The translations under genes and the position numbers were made by a program. From positions 372,669-436,668 of the forward strand of contig VXBP01010356.1 of the NCBI GenBank assembly GCA_013400115.1: a stretch of 64,000 bases of DNA, in the 5' to 3' direction. Below are positions 36,189 through 46,617 of this stretch, in pieces. A model generated the notes under the pieces. The model worked only from the letters and a program-made list of their open reading frames with translations, did not search any database and had not been told where the DNA came from. Source of the DNA: Rhinopomastus cyanomelas. Its lineage: Eukaryota; Chordata; Aves; Bucerotiformes; Rhinopomastidae. Position 1 is the stretch's first letter. Each line of letters begins with the position of its first letter.

Positions 36189-36219
36189 CCTAGTCACCAT
36201 ATGGTCACTGGTGACTAGG
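36189..36219. repeat. Perfect 10-bp inverted repeat, 11-base loop
   Basis: Arms CCTAGTCACC (36189-36198) and GGTGACTAGG (36210-36219). It lies 48 bases before a CR1 tail. Confidence 0.9.
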
Positions 36220-36266
36220 TTGCTGGAGCTTTATGACTGCACACACAGAACGTCGCAGGAGTTAGA

Positions 36267-36360
36267 ATCATAGAATCATTAGGGATTGGAAGGGACCTCA
36301 AAAGATCATCTAGTCCAACCCCCCTGCCACAGCAGGATCACCTAGACCAAGTCATACAGT
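36267..36360 (-). mobile_element. CR1 LINE 3' tail (first of two abutting copies)
   Basis: Reverse-strand tail: atcatagaatcattagggat, then tggaagggacctcaaaagat and agcaggatcacctagaccaa, ending near gtcatacag. A second CR1 of another subfamily follows without a gap. Confidence 0.92.
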
Positions 36361-36571
36361 CAGTCTGGGTTAGAACGGACCACAGGATCATCCAGTTCCG
36401 ACTCCCCTACCATGGGCAGGGACACCCCACCCTAGACCAGGCTGGCCAAAGCCTTATCCAACCTGGCCTTAAACACCTCCAAGGATGGGGCCTCCACCAC
36501 CTTCCTGGGCAACCCATTCCAGGCTCTCATCACTCTCACAGTGAAGAACTTCCTCCTCACATCCAGTCTAT
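36361..36571 (-). mobile_element. CR1 LINE fragment (second of two abutting copies)
   Basis: Antisense CR1 text of a different subfamily: ccaccctagaccaggctggc, then caacctggccttaaacacct, then gggcaacccattccaggctc, and finally gaacttcctcctcacatcca. Its own terminal octamers are missing. Confidence 0.9.
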
Positions 36572-37946
36572 GGATTTATGTACATCCAGTGGGCAGTGGG
36601 TTTTATAAGGTGCTGACCTGACCCTTTTCAAAAGCAAAGTGTGGCATTTTCTGCCACTGCTGCAGAACTGCAGGCAGTGAGTTTTGCCCATATATCTGGC
36701 AGGGGATGGAGTTTTATTCTTCACGGTACCTTCAATATAACAGGGCCTGAATTTATGCGAGAAATTTTAATGGGTCTGGCTCAAAACATAGCTGCAGGAG
36801 AATTGATCATTTCATAGGAGAACTGATAGTTTCCTATTCCTTCCCTTTAATGTAGAGTTTGACACAAGCCCACTCTGACGATTAAGGTTACTTGTGTTAC
36901 AGACATTGCAGAAGGTTATTCTGGCTCCTCCTGTTGCAGCTATTGGATCAGTGATGTCAGCTTTGATGTTTCCCTTGAACCTTGTTGTAACCGCTAAGCA
37001 AATTCTGATTATTTCATTACTCAATCTATTTGTACTTCATAATGTCTTGTGTTATCCTCAGCTGCCTCAAGGGTTCACTACCCCTACTGATCCAGTCTCA
37101 GCACACAAGAGAGACAGTATGAACCCTTCAGAAGCCACCTGACATGGTAGCATCGATCTTGGTGAGGTCTTCTACCAACTGCTGCATCATTTCTGGGCAG
37201 CCAAAGGAACAGACAGGGCTCAGACTGCACCCTGGGATGCGCAGTCCTCACTATTAGAGGAACACTTTGCCTTGCAGTGATGTTAGTCAGGATATAACTA
37301 GAGGGAAGAAATCTGGAAACTCCCAGTCCCACATTCACTCTGGGCTCTAACGACACAGTCCAAACCCAGGAATTTGTGGAGGGAGAATGTTATCGACAAA
37401 ACATGTTAAACAACCTTAACTCCAGCGAGCAATGGCATTGCTATAACACTTGTTTATTAGCAAAATGCATCTGATCTCAGAGGCCTGCATGACAAGTTCA
37501 TTACATATCAATTTAATTAGCTGATTTACATTTAATTTACATTTCAATTAATGTCTTTAGCAACAAAACGTTGCCTTAATAGGGTAATTGCCTGTTAGGC
37601 AATATGTAAAAGAATAAATAGTCACATTCTGAGGAAGAATTCCTATTTTCAATTTTTTATTACCATAAATAACCTAAATAATTATTGCTCTTAAGGGGCC
37701 ACGTCCCAGTTCCCTTCTGGGCCTAATTATAAAGACTTAGTACCTCATTAAGCAAAATGGTTTCAGCGTCACAGAAAAGCATTACTCTAATCGTGACTCA
37801 TTAGTTTCAACAAAAGAGGGGAAAACTGCAAAAGTCGGCACATTTTGCCATATTATTCTTGTGGTTCATACGCAGCAGCACACTTGAGAAGCGGCTGTTA
37901 CAGCTGTGTAGGCGTTTCTGTCACGAAGCCCTATTTTCAGAGGCTT

Positions 37947-37964
37947 CTTTTTTTTTTTTTTTTT
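37947..37964. repeat. Poly-T run
   Basis: About 18 consecutive T. On the reverse strand this is a poly-A run, but I see no gene-like sequence ahead of it that would make it a processed pseudogene tail. Confidence 0.85.
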
Positions 37965-39410
37965 GTAACTTTGGTCATTAAAAGAGAGTCACATCCGACT
38001 GGAAAAGCTGGCACGTGCAGCCCTGGCACAGAGCAAGAAGCTTGAGCCAACTTTTGGGTTTCTGTTCCCTCATCTATTTCCCATGCGGCCACACACACAG
38101 TGCCTTGGTTTGAGGCTGTAATGTAGGTTCCATCCTCTTCTACCGTGCCGGAAGGGTTGCTTTCATCACCATAATATATCCCAGGGCATAGAAAACGGTC
38201 ATGTCTTTCAGGATTTGTTTGAATTCAATGATGCTTTATCACAGTGCTCCTTCCCTGTAACTAGAGAGCAAAAAATTGACTGCAGGCTTGGGTGTGACCA
38301 GACTGTGGTTTCAAGGCTCTTAATGTTGGATGCAAACCACTGTGGCAGTGTGGTGTAAAACCCTGATCTCACGTATGCTCACTCTGCTGGTTTTCATTTG
38401 TTCAAAACACCGCGGAAGGTTTGGCTTCCTTGGTGCTGGCAGGTTTTACACTACATTAGGCATTAACTCTCTGTACTAGTCTAACGTTACACTGGATCCA
38501 GCACCGTCTGTCCTGTGGCAGTCAGTGCAAAGCCAATGTTACAGCTTTGAGCTGGCAAAATCTCAGTGTCAGGAGCTCTGGCTGATTTGAGGTACACATC
38601 TGCGCTTTGTCTGGATGAAGTTTGTTCCACTAGCAGCCTAGCGGTGCAGAGATCCAGCACTAGTGGCTGGGACGGAGGCATCGATTGCATTAAGTGATGT
38701 CATGTAAGGAAATAAAGAGGGACTATGATTTCAGTTTGTAAATGATAAATTCCTATTATTCTAGGAATATAGAGAGCTTTTAAACACAAAGTGTTTAACT
38801 AATGAGAAAACAACCTTTTCATATAGTGTGAGTTTCCTCAAAGAAACCCAAACATCATTCCTTCTTATGGTGGTAGATAGAGCCAAAGCTAGAAATCAGA
38901 ATTTTTTAATGACAGTATTGTGCAGCTTCTAAGAAGAGATAACTGGGGGGAATGTCTTGGGGTGTTTTTTTTCCTTTTTTAATAATTTTCTTTTCTTTTT
39001 TTTATAATTAATGATTATGTGGTACTGTGCTCACTAGAGGTTGCTATGGTGTCAGTATAGAAATGTTAAAGGGTGTTTCCGATCTCAGAGCTGTAAGGAG
39101 AAGTCCACACTTACAGTCCAACCATCCTGCTCTGAAGTCAATGACAGCTTTAGTGGATTTGGAAACTTATCTTCATCCCAAAGATGCAAACACTACCTCA
39201 TACTGTGCCAGATTCTTACTTGGTGTAACATCCAAATCCAGAGGTAATTCATCTGGACTACCGGGCAAATTTTAGTCCCTCAGTGCTTAACGTTCCTAAA
39301 ACAGGGTGCTGCATGTACTCTTAGGACAATGAAGAAGAAATCAGGTGGAAATCACTTTCTTCTGTTACTAACTGCACCCTTACACTGGGGTAAGAAAGAG
39401 TGCTGTCTTC

Positions 39411-39431
39411 AGAAAGAGAGAGAGAGAGAGA
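39411..39431. repeat. (GA)n microsatellite
   Basis: Mostly GA units after an agaaa start. Confidence 0.9.
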
Positions 39432-42400
39432 CTTTTACTTTCAAACAAATGTCTTACTGCCTTCAGAAGTTAATTGCTTAGGACACAAATGAATCTCCTG
39501 GTATTCTGCATTTTATTTTTGCTCCTACACTTCATGGATCTGGAATACTCTTCCAAGCTGCTAACTCAATTTTAGCTTTTTAAAGCTCATTTAAAACCTT
39601 TCCTACTTTCCTATATCTGTGATTAATATTAATCCACTCTACCCTTTCTTTTCCTACAGCTTCTTATGTTCACCCCTTGCTGCAGCCTACAAGAATTCTA
39701 ATTGGCATCTGCTCTCCTTTTTGAGTTTCCATTTTTTCCTTTCTTCCTGCTCCATTTTCTCTCTGTTGCTATCTGGGCTGCTCTATACCATCCTGTTACA
39801 CTTTCTAGCCCCGATCTGCCTAGTGCTGTAAAGGATTTGATGATTTTCTTTAGGAAGAGCTCTAAGAATAGCTACAATCCTGCTCCTTTACAAATCTTCC
39901 TTACAATGAAAAAAAAAAGGAAAAGAAAAAGTAAGTTCCGCCCTCCAGAGTGAATTCCATTGAAACCCAAAAGTTCTTGTTAAAAAAATAAATCCTTCTC
40001 TGTTCCTGATGGATTGGAGGGATTTTAAAGGAGCAAAGTTATAATTTATCGGGAATTTGAGCAAAGATCTCAGAGCTCCCTATTAGACAGAGTAACTTTC
40101 GCTATTATTTAAAGAAAGCTTTTCAGTTTTCTTCTCTAACACAACAGGAAGCTACACTTTTTACCAAGAAAACAAACCAGCTAGAAAGTCCTGAAGGTTC
40201 TCTAGTGACTTCACTGTTGTCAATCAAATTATCATGGAACATGCTCAAACACTGCTGCTTTAATGGGCAGAGGGACAAAGCTCCTGACATACTGCAGTGA
40301 GGTTTTGAAAAACAAGTGCCTTAGATGCCATCTGAGCTGGATAGAGCTAACAGAAGGCAGAGCCTACAACTGTAATAGGATGTGATGGATTTTGAGCTTT
40401 AACTGCCATTCCAGGTGGCCCATGACAAAACTGTGATTTCTCAGCCCCCTATTCAGCTGCTGCCTCAGACCTGGGTGCCCAGAGGTGAAGTTTTCCACCT
40501 CAAAACTGGAGGGGTCTGATGCTCACTTCCTGGACAAGCTCAGAAGTTGCTCAATTAAGACAACTCTGGTAAGTCTGAAACCTTGTGTCTTTGCACCCTG
40601 AGCCTCAAAGCCAGAGCTCCCTCCCAGCAGCTCCTTCAGCAATGCCAGGTGCCGCCATGCACGAGCTCCAAAGCAAATCATTCCATGCCCCCTCTCTCTT
40701 CTCAGCTCAGTAAGCAACATTTTACCATTTACTCTTTTAACACGCTTCATAGTCACAATGTTTACAGGCAGCATATACCATCAGGGTAGCCTCCTGAACA
40801 TCACGGACCATTACATACTGTTGTCACTCTTCTTTTTGTTTGGCCTAAAATGTGGTTTGTTTTGACAAAAGCATTTTCTTTAGTTATCAACTCATTTTCA
40901 TTTGTTATTGTCAGAAAATGGAGAATTCACTTTCCTTTGGAAAGCCAGTTCCAGTGGTTACTCCCTTTCTCTGTTACGCTGTAATACCCAGTAGCTAATT
41001 CAGATTTCTCTGGCTTCAGCTTCTAGCAACAGCCTCTTGCTACATGTTTCCCAGTTACACTAAAGATCCATCTAGTATCCTGCATTTTTCAACACAAAAG
41101 TTCTACCCACTGTAATGAGGCCATAGCTTTTGGCTTTCTGCTCAGGTTGCTGCAGCTAGAGCCCTCACAGCCAACCTTCCGTGAGCAGCAGTTCTTCCAC
41201 ACAGCATGCAGGTGCCCTTTGTGCACTTCCAAGCCAGCTGCTCTGAAATACTGCAGGACCAGTGTCGTTGTCTCTGGGATGGCAGGAGAATGGACAAGAA
41301 TAATTGGTAATTTCTGCTTCATCCATGACCATTGTCTTGAGTTGCTTTGCCAGCCAGACAATGTTCTTTTCTTTGCTTTTTAAATACAAAGCTGTACATA
41401 CATAAGGAATAAAGAGCTCTAATTTATTCTGCAAAAGTGTTCATCAAGTGAGAGACAGGACTCTGGGAAAAGATTAAGAGCTTACATTTTTCATTTGACT
41501 TATTTCACATAAAATTTCATAGAGGATAAAATGATGGGAGGCAAAGAAGCAATGATATTTCTGTTTTATCTCTGTCTAAGGACCATAAATCTTTCTGAAG
41601 TATCATTAATTATAGCAGCACCATTCACAATGCTATTGTTAAGGGTATATCAGCAGTCCTATTATAAACCTCTATTTTCTGGGGTTTATAACTTGGTTAG
41701 GAGAATTTTGTTTCAGGCAAAAACTTTGCTGGGACAATGTCTCCAGCGAAGACAACATTTTTCAACTATAAAACACAGAGGAAGTAGTTGCCTTTTTTGA
41801 CCTGACCCAGGAACTTGCTAGGGGTACAAAGCTAATGCTGTCTTGGCTGATTGCGTCTGTACCATTTGTGAATTCATAAACGCATATTCATAGAAGTTAC
41901 TGCTTAGACGAATTTAGATCACTCCTTTACAGCACAAGTTTCCAATTACTACAGCTAAATTCAAGATCTGGAATATTCCTCTAGAGGCTGTAATCAAATC
42001 AGATTTGATTTCTTCTTTAGCTGCAGTCATTTGAGAAAGAATTTAGCAGACCTGGAAAACAGCTTACGTCTTAAGAAAACTTCAGTGTCTTTAAGTAGCT
42101 TGCCTTTCTTTTTCAAGAGTAGCAGGCATGAGAGACATCAAGAATTGATGAAGTTAATGGTCACACCCACCAAAGGTGCATTGGTTTAGCAGCAATACAG
42201 AGGAATTGCTCTGCCATGGCTGACCCATGGTGAAAGGTCAGAGAGGCTCCGAGTTTCTCCAGACACACAGTGGAAAATGCTTTTCAATAGGCATTGGTGA
42301 GATGGGGAGGGCACAGGGAGAAAAAGACGGAGTGGTCTTTTGCCTGTAGCAGCTGTGCCAAGTTGTGTCCTTGCATGTTAGGAAAGAGCAAGATGCTCAG

Positions 42401-42784
42401 TAAGACAAGATTGACAAAATCATTGTGGGCTTTTTCTACAGCAATAGATATTAATGAATGCTAACTTCTGGGCAACTTTTATTCCTGCTGTAAAGTAGAA
42501 AGATTAGATGAAAATGTATTTTGTGAAGAGTGTGCTGACACCCTCAGGTAATCTCCATCCTCTGTCCTCATCAATAATCTAACACTCTGCCTTCCCTGTT
42601 ACATTACTGTCTGCAGTAATACAATTCACTTTGGTCCCCTTAGATCCTATTAGAATCTCTCACATTACAAAACTCTTCCAGCTCTGCTCTATAGTGTACT
42701 GGGATTGTTTAGTCTTAACTTCTGCTGGCTGCTTTTCTCAACTGCAACTCTTTGCACAGGAATTGACTTCTGTGAATTGCACAT

Positions 42785-43175
42785 TTAACCTCGCGGTGAG
42801 TGAGAAGATCAAAATAAGTAATGCATGTGGGTATTGTTCTATGAGGTCCCTAAAGTGCTCCAGTTCAGCTTTGAACACTGCTGAATGTATCTTGTGATAA
42901 TGAGTTCCACTATCTAAAGTACTTTCTTCTATCAGCTTTGATTGTGTTGTCTTTTAATTTCATTGTAGGTGTCCTTTGAAAGGATAAATAGGCAGGAGTA
43001 AATAGAAGGATTCATTTCTACATATTATTCAATCCCTTATGTACCTCTTCTGTATTACATCTTATTTTTCTCTTTTCCAAAGTAAAAGTCGTAATGTTTT
43101 GTTTGTTTGCCTTTTTTAATATGGAGCTCTTTCCATATCTCACCATTTGTTGCTGTTATTTGAACAGATGTCTTC
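42785..43175 (-). mobile_element. Ancient CR1 copy (turtle-like subfamily)
   Basis: Antisense text with cttgtgataatgagttccac, then ttaatttcattgtaggtgtc, then taggcaggagtaaatag. Further on come cttatttttctcttttccaa and tggagctctttccatatctc. The order and wording match the old CR1 elements that are abundant in turtles and crocodilians, not the recent avian CR1 found elsewhere here. Divergence is high, so the edges are approximate. Confidence 0.72.
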
Positions 43176-45229
43176 CTAGAATTCTCCACAGTTATTAATG
43201 ATGAGACAATGGTACCCGGTGATGATATCTAAATAAAGGGCTCAGTGTACAGTAAGACAGAGGTGTCTTCTGGCTGCTCTGTCAACATCAGGAGGCAGAA
43301 ACGGTTCTCTGACAACACTCTCAAGAATGGCAGTAGAGGCTGAGAAAACTGTGGAAAGCTCTTTTGTTTCCTTCACTCATATCACCAGAACAAGTGTAAT
43401 GCTTCCTAAGTGTAAGGAGAAAACCATCTTGTCTTCTGATTCAAAAGTGAATCTCTCACAAATGCAGTGATGACAGAGATTAGTCTTGCTCTCTAATCTC
43501 TCAAGTGATCTAATTCTGTGCAACCCACATTCATTTTTAAATTTTGAACTTTACAATATCTACTGCTTGCAAACCTGACTAGTCTTATTTTTCCCATGTT
43601 TCATCTTTTTTGCAGCATCCTTCAACACATTGTAACTTCTGAGGCCTCACCATCATGAGCATTCACAAATCTTGTGCAAATGATCTTAAACCAGTGTGAC
43701 CTCACCCTTACAACAGTTATTCCTGGTTTGCAATGATAGGCAGAAAAGCAGAACTCAATATTTTGATTGCACTGGGGTTCTTCTATAGCAGGCATGTTGG
43801 GAGGACCTGGAGGACAGAAAAAGATGAAGCTTTTAAATGGAGGATATTGCAGAAACCTTAACATAATGCAGAGCCATCATCCTGCCTCTTTTATTACATG
43901 AAACTAAGTATAAGTAGCATTACAAGAAGATTTACTTGTGTAAGAGTAAAGGGATTCATACACTGTCACAGCAGGGAAACATCACAGCATCTTGGGTCTG
44001 TTACAACCTCTGGTCCGTTCAAGTACCACGCAGTTCTTGCGGTTTTGCTTATTAGCAAAATGATTTGTGCTGAAAGTCAGGGTTTCCCCTCCTTCTTCCC
44101 CCAAATTCCTGCATCATTATTTCTGCAGTGCAAATCTAAGACTGCACCATGCATTTCATTGTAATGAGAAGGTCCAGATTGATCTCACACTCCTGCAGAA
44201 AGGGCTGGACAGGAAAAACACTGCAGCAGCAGCAGCCTTTCGTTCCAAGGCCCAGCAGGGCAGTGGCCCTAAACTCCACAGACCAGAGGAACAGAAAAGC
44301 ATCTCTGTGCAGACTGCATATACCTCCAGTCTACTTCACATTTGCCCGAGTTTACCAGGGGAAAGCACTGAAATTGCTGTCTTATCACTTTACAGAAGCT
44401 TCCTGTCCTGCCTTGTGCTCCTCTTTCAAGGGTTATAAAGTACTTCTGTTCCAGGGCACTGCACATGGATATTAAATTTTCATCACAAACATGATGCCAT
44501 TTTTGATTTCAGCATTTATCTATCTTCTGTTCTTATATGGCCACACTTACCATAATATCTCATACCTCACAATCTTTAACACGTTATTTATCCCTCCAAA
44601 ATGCATGTATGTGAAAAGTACCCAAAAATAAGCAATAAAGCATTTTAATACTGTTACCATCTAAGGCTATGGATCTCTGAGAGTTTTCTTCCCATTAATT
44701 CTGGAATGCTGCTCATTCATATCAGTCATGAGACTGATAATGCACAGAAAGTTATTTTATTCAAGTGTCAACCCTTCCTTCATATACGTATTAGAGTTCT
44801 GCAGTTCAAAAATGAGTCTTTTCCAGGCCTTAAATACAGAATCTTCAGACAAGAAATGGACTCACAGTTCTTAATGAAAATAAGGGCTGCTTTTCCATTT
44901 ATTCAGTTGTTGTAAAAGATTGGAAAAGAAGCATTAGGAATGATACTTAATCTATCTGTAAGTTTCACATTTGTCTGCACTGGCATATTATGTTCTTCAC
45001 ATAGTTTCCCTTTCTAAAAAGAATTACAATATTTTAATATTCATTTATTTCTAGATCATTTTAGCACCAGCCTTCTAGATCACTCTGCACAATTTTTAAT
45101 TAAAATTGTAAAATTAAAATAAAGACAGACATGGGATGCACTTGTGCTACTGCTCTCTTTTGGAGACAATTAAAGTTGTCTGCTGAGTTTCCTCCCCTCT
45201 CTACAGTTACACTTGTTGAATTTGGAAAG
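43176..45229. other. Non-coding DNA, no gene recognised
   Basis: The open frames 44067-44438 and 44149-44475 overlap in different frames and match nothing. An ACAATTTT inverted repeat lies at 45089-45109. Confidence 0.55.
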
Positions 45230-45500
45230 AATCTTTAAAGGCTTTAAAGCACGTCACAGATCTGAGGCTGATCACCTACAGAAGATCACACAGGAACATG
45301 TCCAGATGGGGTTTTGGTGTCTCCAGAACAGATTCCACAACCTTCACAACCTCTCTGAACAGCCTGTTCCAGTGCTCAGTCATCCTCAACGTGACATTTT
45401 TTCCCTCTTATGTTTAGGTGGAACCTCCTGTGCCCATTGCCCTTTGTCGTATCACTGGGCACCACAGCGAAGGACCTGGTCCCATCCCCCTGACGTTTGT
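45230..45500 (-). mobile_element. CR1 LINE fragment, antisense
   Basis: Antisense CR1 text: ggaacatgtccagatggggt, then agattccacaaccttcacaa, then gaacagcctgttccagtgct and aacctcctgtgcccattgcc. The terminal octamers are missing or unrecognisable at the left edge. Confidence 0.85.
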
Positions 45501-45714
45501 TCTTTAGAAATGGGTATGGAGATGCATCTCCAAAGATGAGAACAAAGTATCCACCATGTCTCAACACGGAGGGTGCTAAAACAGCATCCTCAAAGAGTAG
45601 GACACAGATGCCTAAACCAGGACATAGAGGAAATACAAGCAAGCATCAAGAGAAAAGACAGAAGTGTGGAAATTCACTGCTTTTTAGGTACTGACCCTTG
45701 GAGTATTGTACAAA

Positions 45715-46312
45715 TACGAGCCAGCAGTGTACTTAGGTGGCCAAGGCCAACTGCATCCTCTCTTGTGTAAGAAATAGTGTGACCAGTAAGAGTAGGAAAT
45801 TTACTGTCCCCCTCTGCTTGGCACTGGTGAGGCCACTCTTGAATATTTTCAGTTCTGGGCCACTCACTACAAAGACAACATCGAAGTCCTGGAGTGACTA
45901 CAGAACGGCAATGAGACTCATGAAGGGTCTGGAGCAGAAGTTCTGTGAAAAGCAGCTAAATGATCTGGGGTTGTTTAGCCTACAGCAGGCGGAGAGATCT
46001 TAGCACTTTCTACAACTGCCTGAAAAGAAGTTGGAGTAAGGAAGGGGACAGCCACTTCTCCCTGGTGGCCATCTATAAGACTAGAGGAAATTATTTCAAG
46101 CTGCACTAGGGTAAGTTTAGGATAAATGTTAACACGAATTTCTCCACTGAAAGGGTTATCAGACGTTGGACGAAGCTGCCCAAAGCAGTGGTGGAGTCAT
46201 TATCCCTGCAGCCAGACAGATATAATGCAGTACGAAGGCACAGAGCCGGATCAAAGGTCGGGCTGGATGATTTTAAAGGTCTTTTCGAAGCCCAGGCAGC
46301 CTGTGATTGTAC
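45715..46312 (+). mobile_element. CR1 LINE fragment abutting the SPATA6 promoter
   Basis: Sense CR1 text: acgagccagcagtgtactta, then gcactggtgaggccactctt, then atgatctggggttgtttagcc. The 3' part includes gaaagggttatcagacgttg and ggctggatgattttaaaggtc. It is old and has no clear octamer tail. It ends about 60 bases before the CpG-rich promoter and about 260 before the start codon. Confidence 0.85.
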
Positions 46313-46429
46313 AAAGCTGGGCCGGACTCCGCAACAAGCCCACAGGATCCAGGGCAGGTCACCACAGACAACCCTAAAGCTGCCAGCGAGAGCAAGGCCT
46401 CCTGGGAGGGCGGAGGGCGCTCCCTTCCC

Positions 46430-46441
46430 TGCGCAAGCGCA
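46430..46441. promoter_or_regulatory. NRF1-like palindrome
   Basis: TGCGCAAGCGCA fits the NRF1 consensus (YGCGCAYGCGCR) with one mismatch at the central pyrimidine. NRF1 sites are common in TATA-less CpG-island promoters. It lies 18 bases before the X-box. Confidence 0.5.
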
Positions 46442-46459
46442 GCGCGGCCGGAAGCCCCT

Positions 46460-46473
46460 GTTGCCCTGACAAC
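46460..46473. promoter_or_regulatory. RFX-type X-box
   Basis: The 14 bases GTTGCCCTGACAAC match the X-box form GTTGCC-NN-GGCAAC at all fixed positions but one (GACAAC in place of GGCAAC). The site lies 97 bases before the SPATA6 start codon. RFX2 and related factors switch on ciliary and spermatid genes through such sites, so the placement is sensible. Binding is inferred. Confidence 0.65.
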
Positions 46474-46569
46474 GGCGTCGGCTCCGCGGTGGGGTGGAGG
46501 AGCCGCCGGTGGCCGGAGCGGGCCGGGAGGCGGCGGGACCTCCTGCGACCTTCCCGCCGCGTCCCGCCC

Positions 46570-46617
46570 ATGCCGCGGAAAGCGCTGCGCTGCATCCTGC
46601 GGCTGCATGTCCGCTCG
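46570..46617 (+). CDS. SPATA6: SPATA6 exon 1 (start codon, 16 codons)
   Basis: The exon opens at ATG in the context cgcccATGc and reads MPRKALRCILRLHVRS. It ends at TCG followed by gtgagt, a near-consensus donor, in phase 0. The mouse protein begins with a similar short basic stretch (MP, then KALQC) that leads into the CPGV motif, which supports this start. The exon sits inside the CpG island. A longer antisense open frame across the same bases is a by-product of GC content. Confidence 0.88.

Larger units (their letters stand above)
34501..36266. other. Non-coding DNA with one exon-like open segment
   Basis: Holds the orphan exon candidate 35325-35538 (separate entry). Nothing else is recognised. 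Confidence 0.5.
36572..42784. other. Non-coding DNA with a likely conserved block at 37420-37760
   Basis: No gene is seen. The block 37420-37760 is AT-rich and repeat-free, with atcaatttaattagctgatt, acatttcaattaatgtc and ggcctaattataaagact. These are homeodomain-type cores as in vertebrate enhancers. The segment 39100-39245 may hold another old amniote repeat copy. Confidence 0.45.

Noticed and set aside
37947..37964. Poly-T run as the tail of a reverse-strand processed pseudogene
   Set aside because: No gene-like sequence is seen on the reverse strand next to it and no target duplication is apparent.
44067..44475. Two overlapping + frames of 123 and 108 codons
   Set aside because: Neither resembles a protein family, and they occupy the same DNA in different frames with no exon signals.
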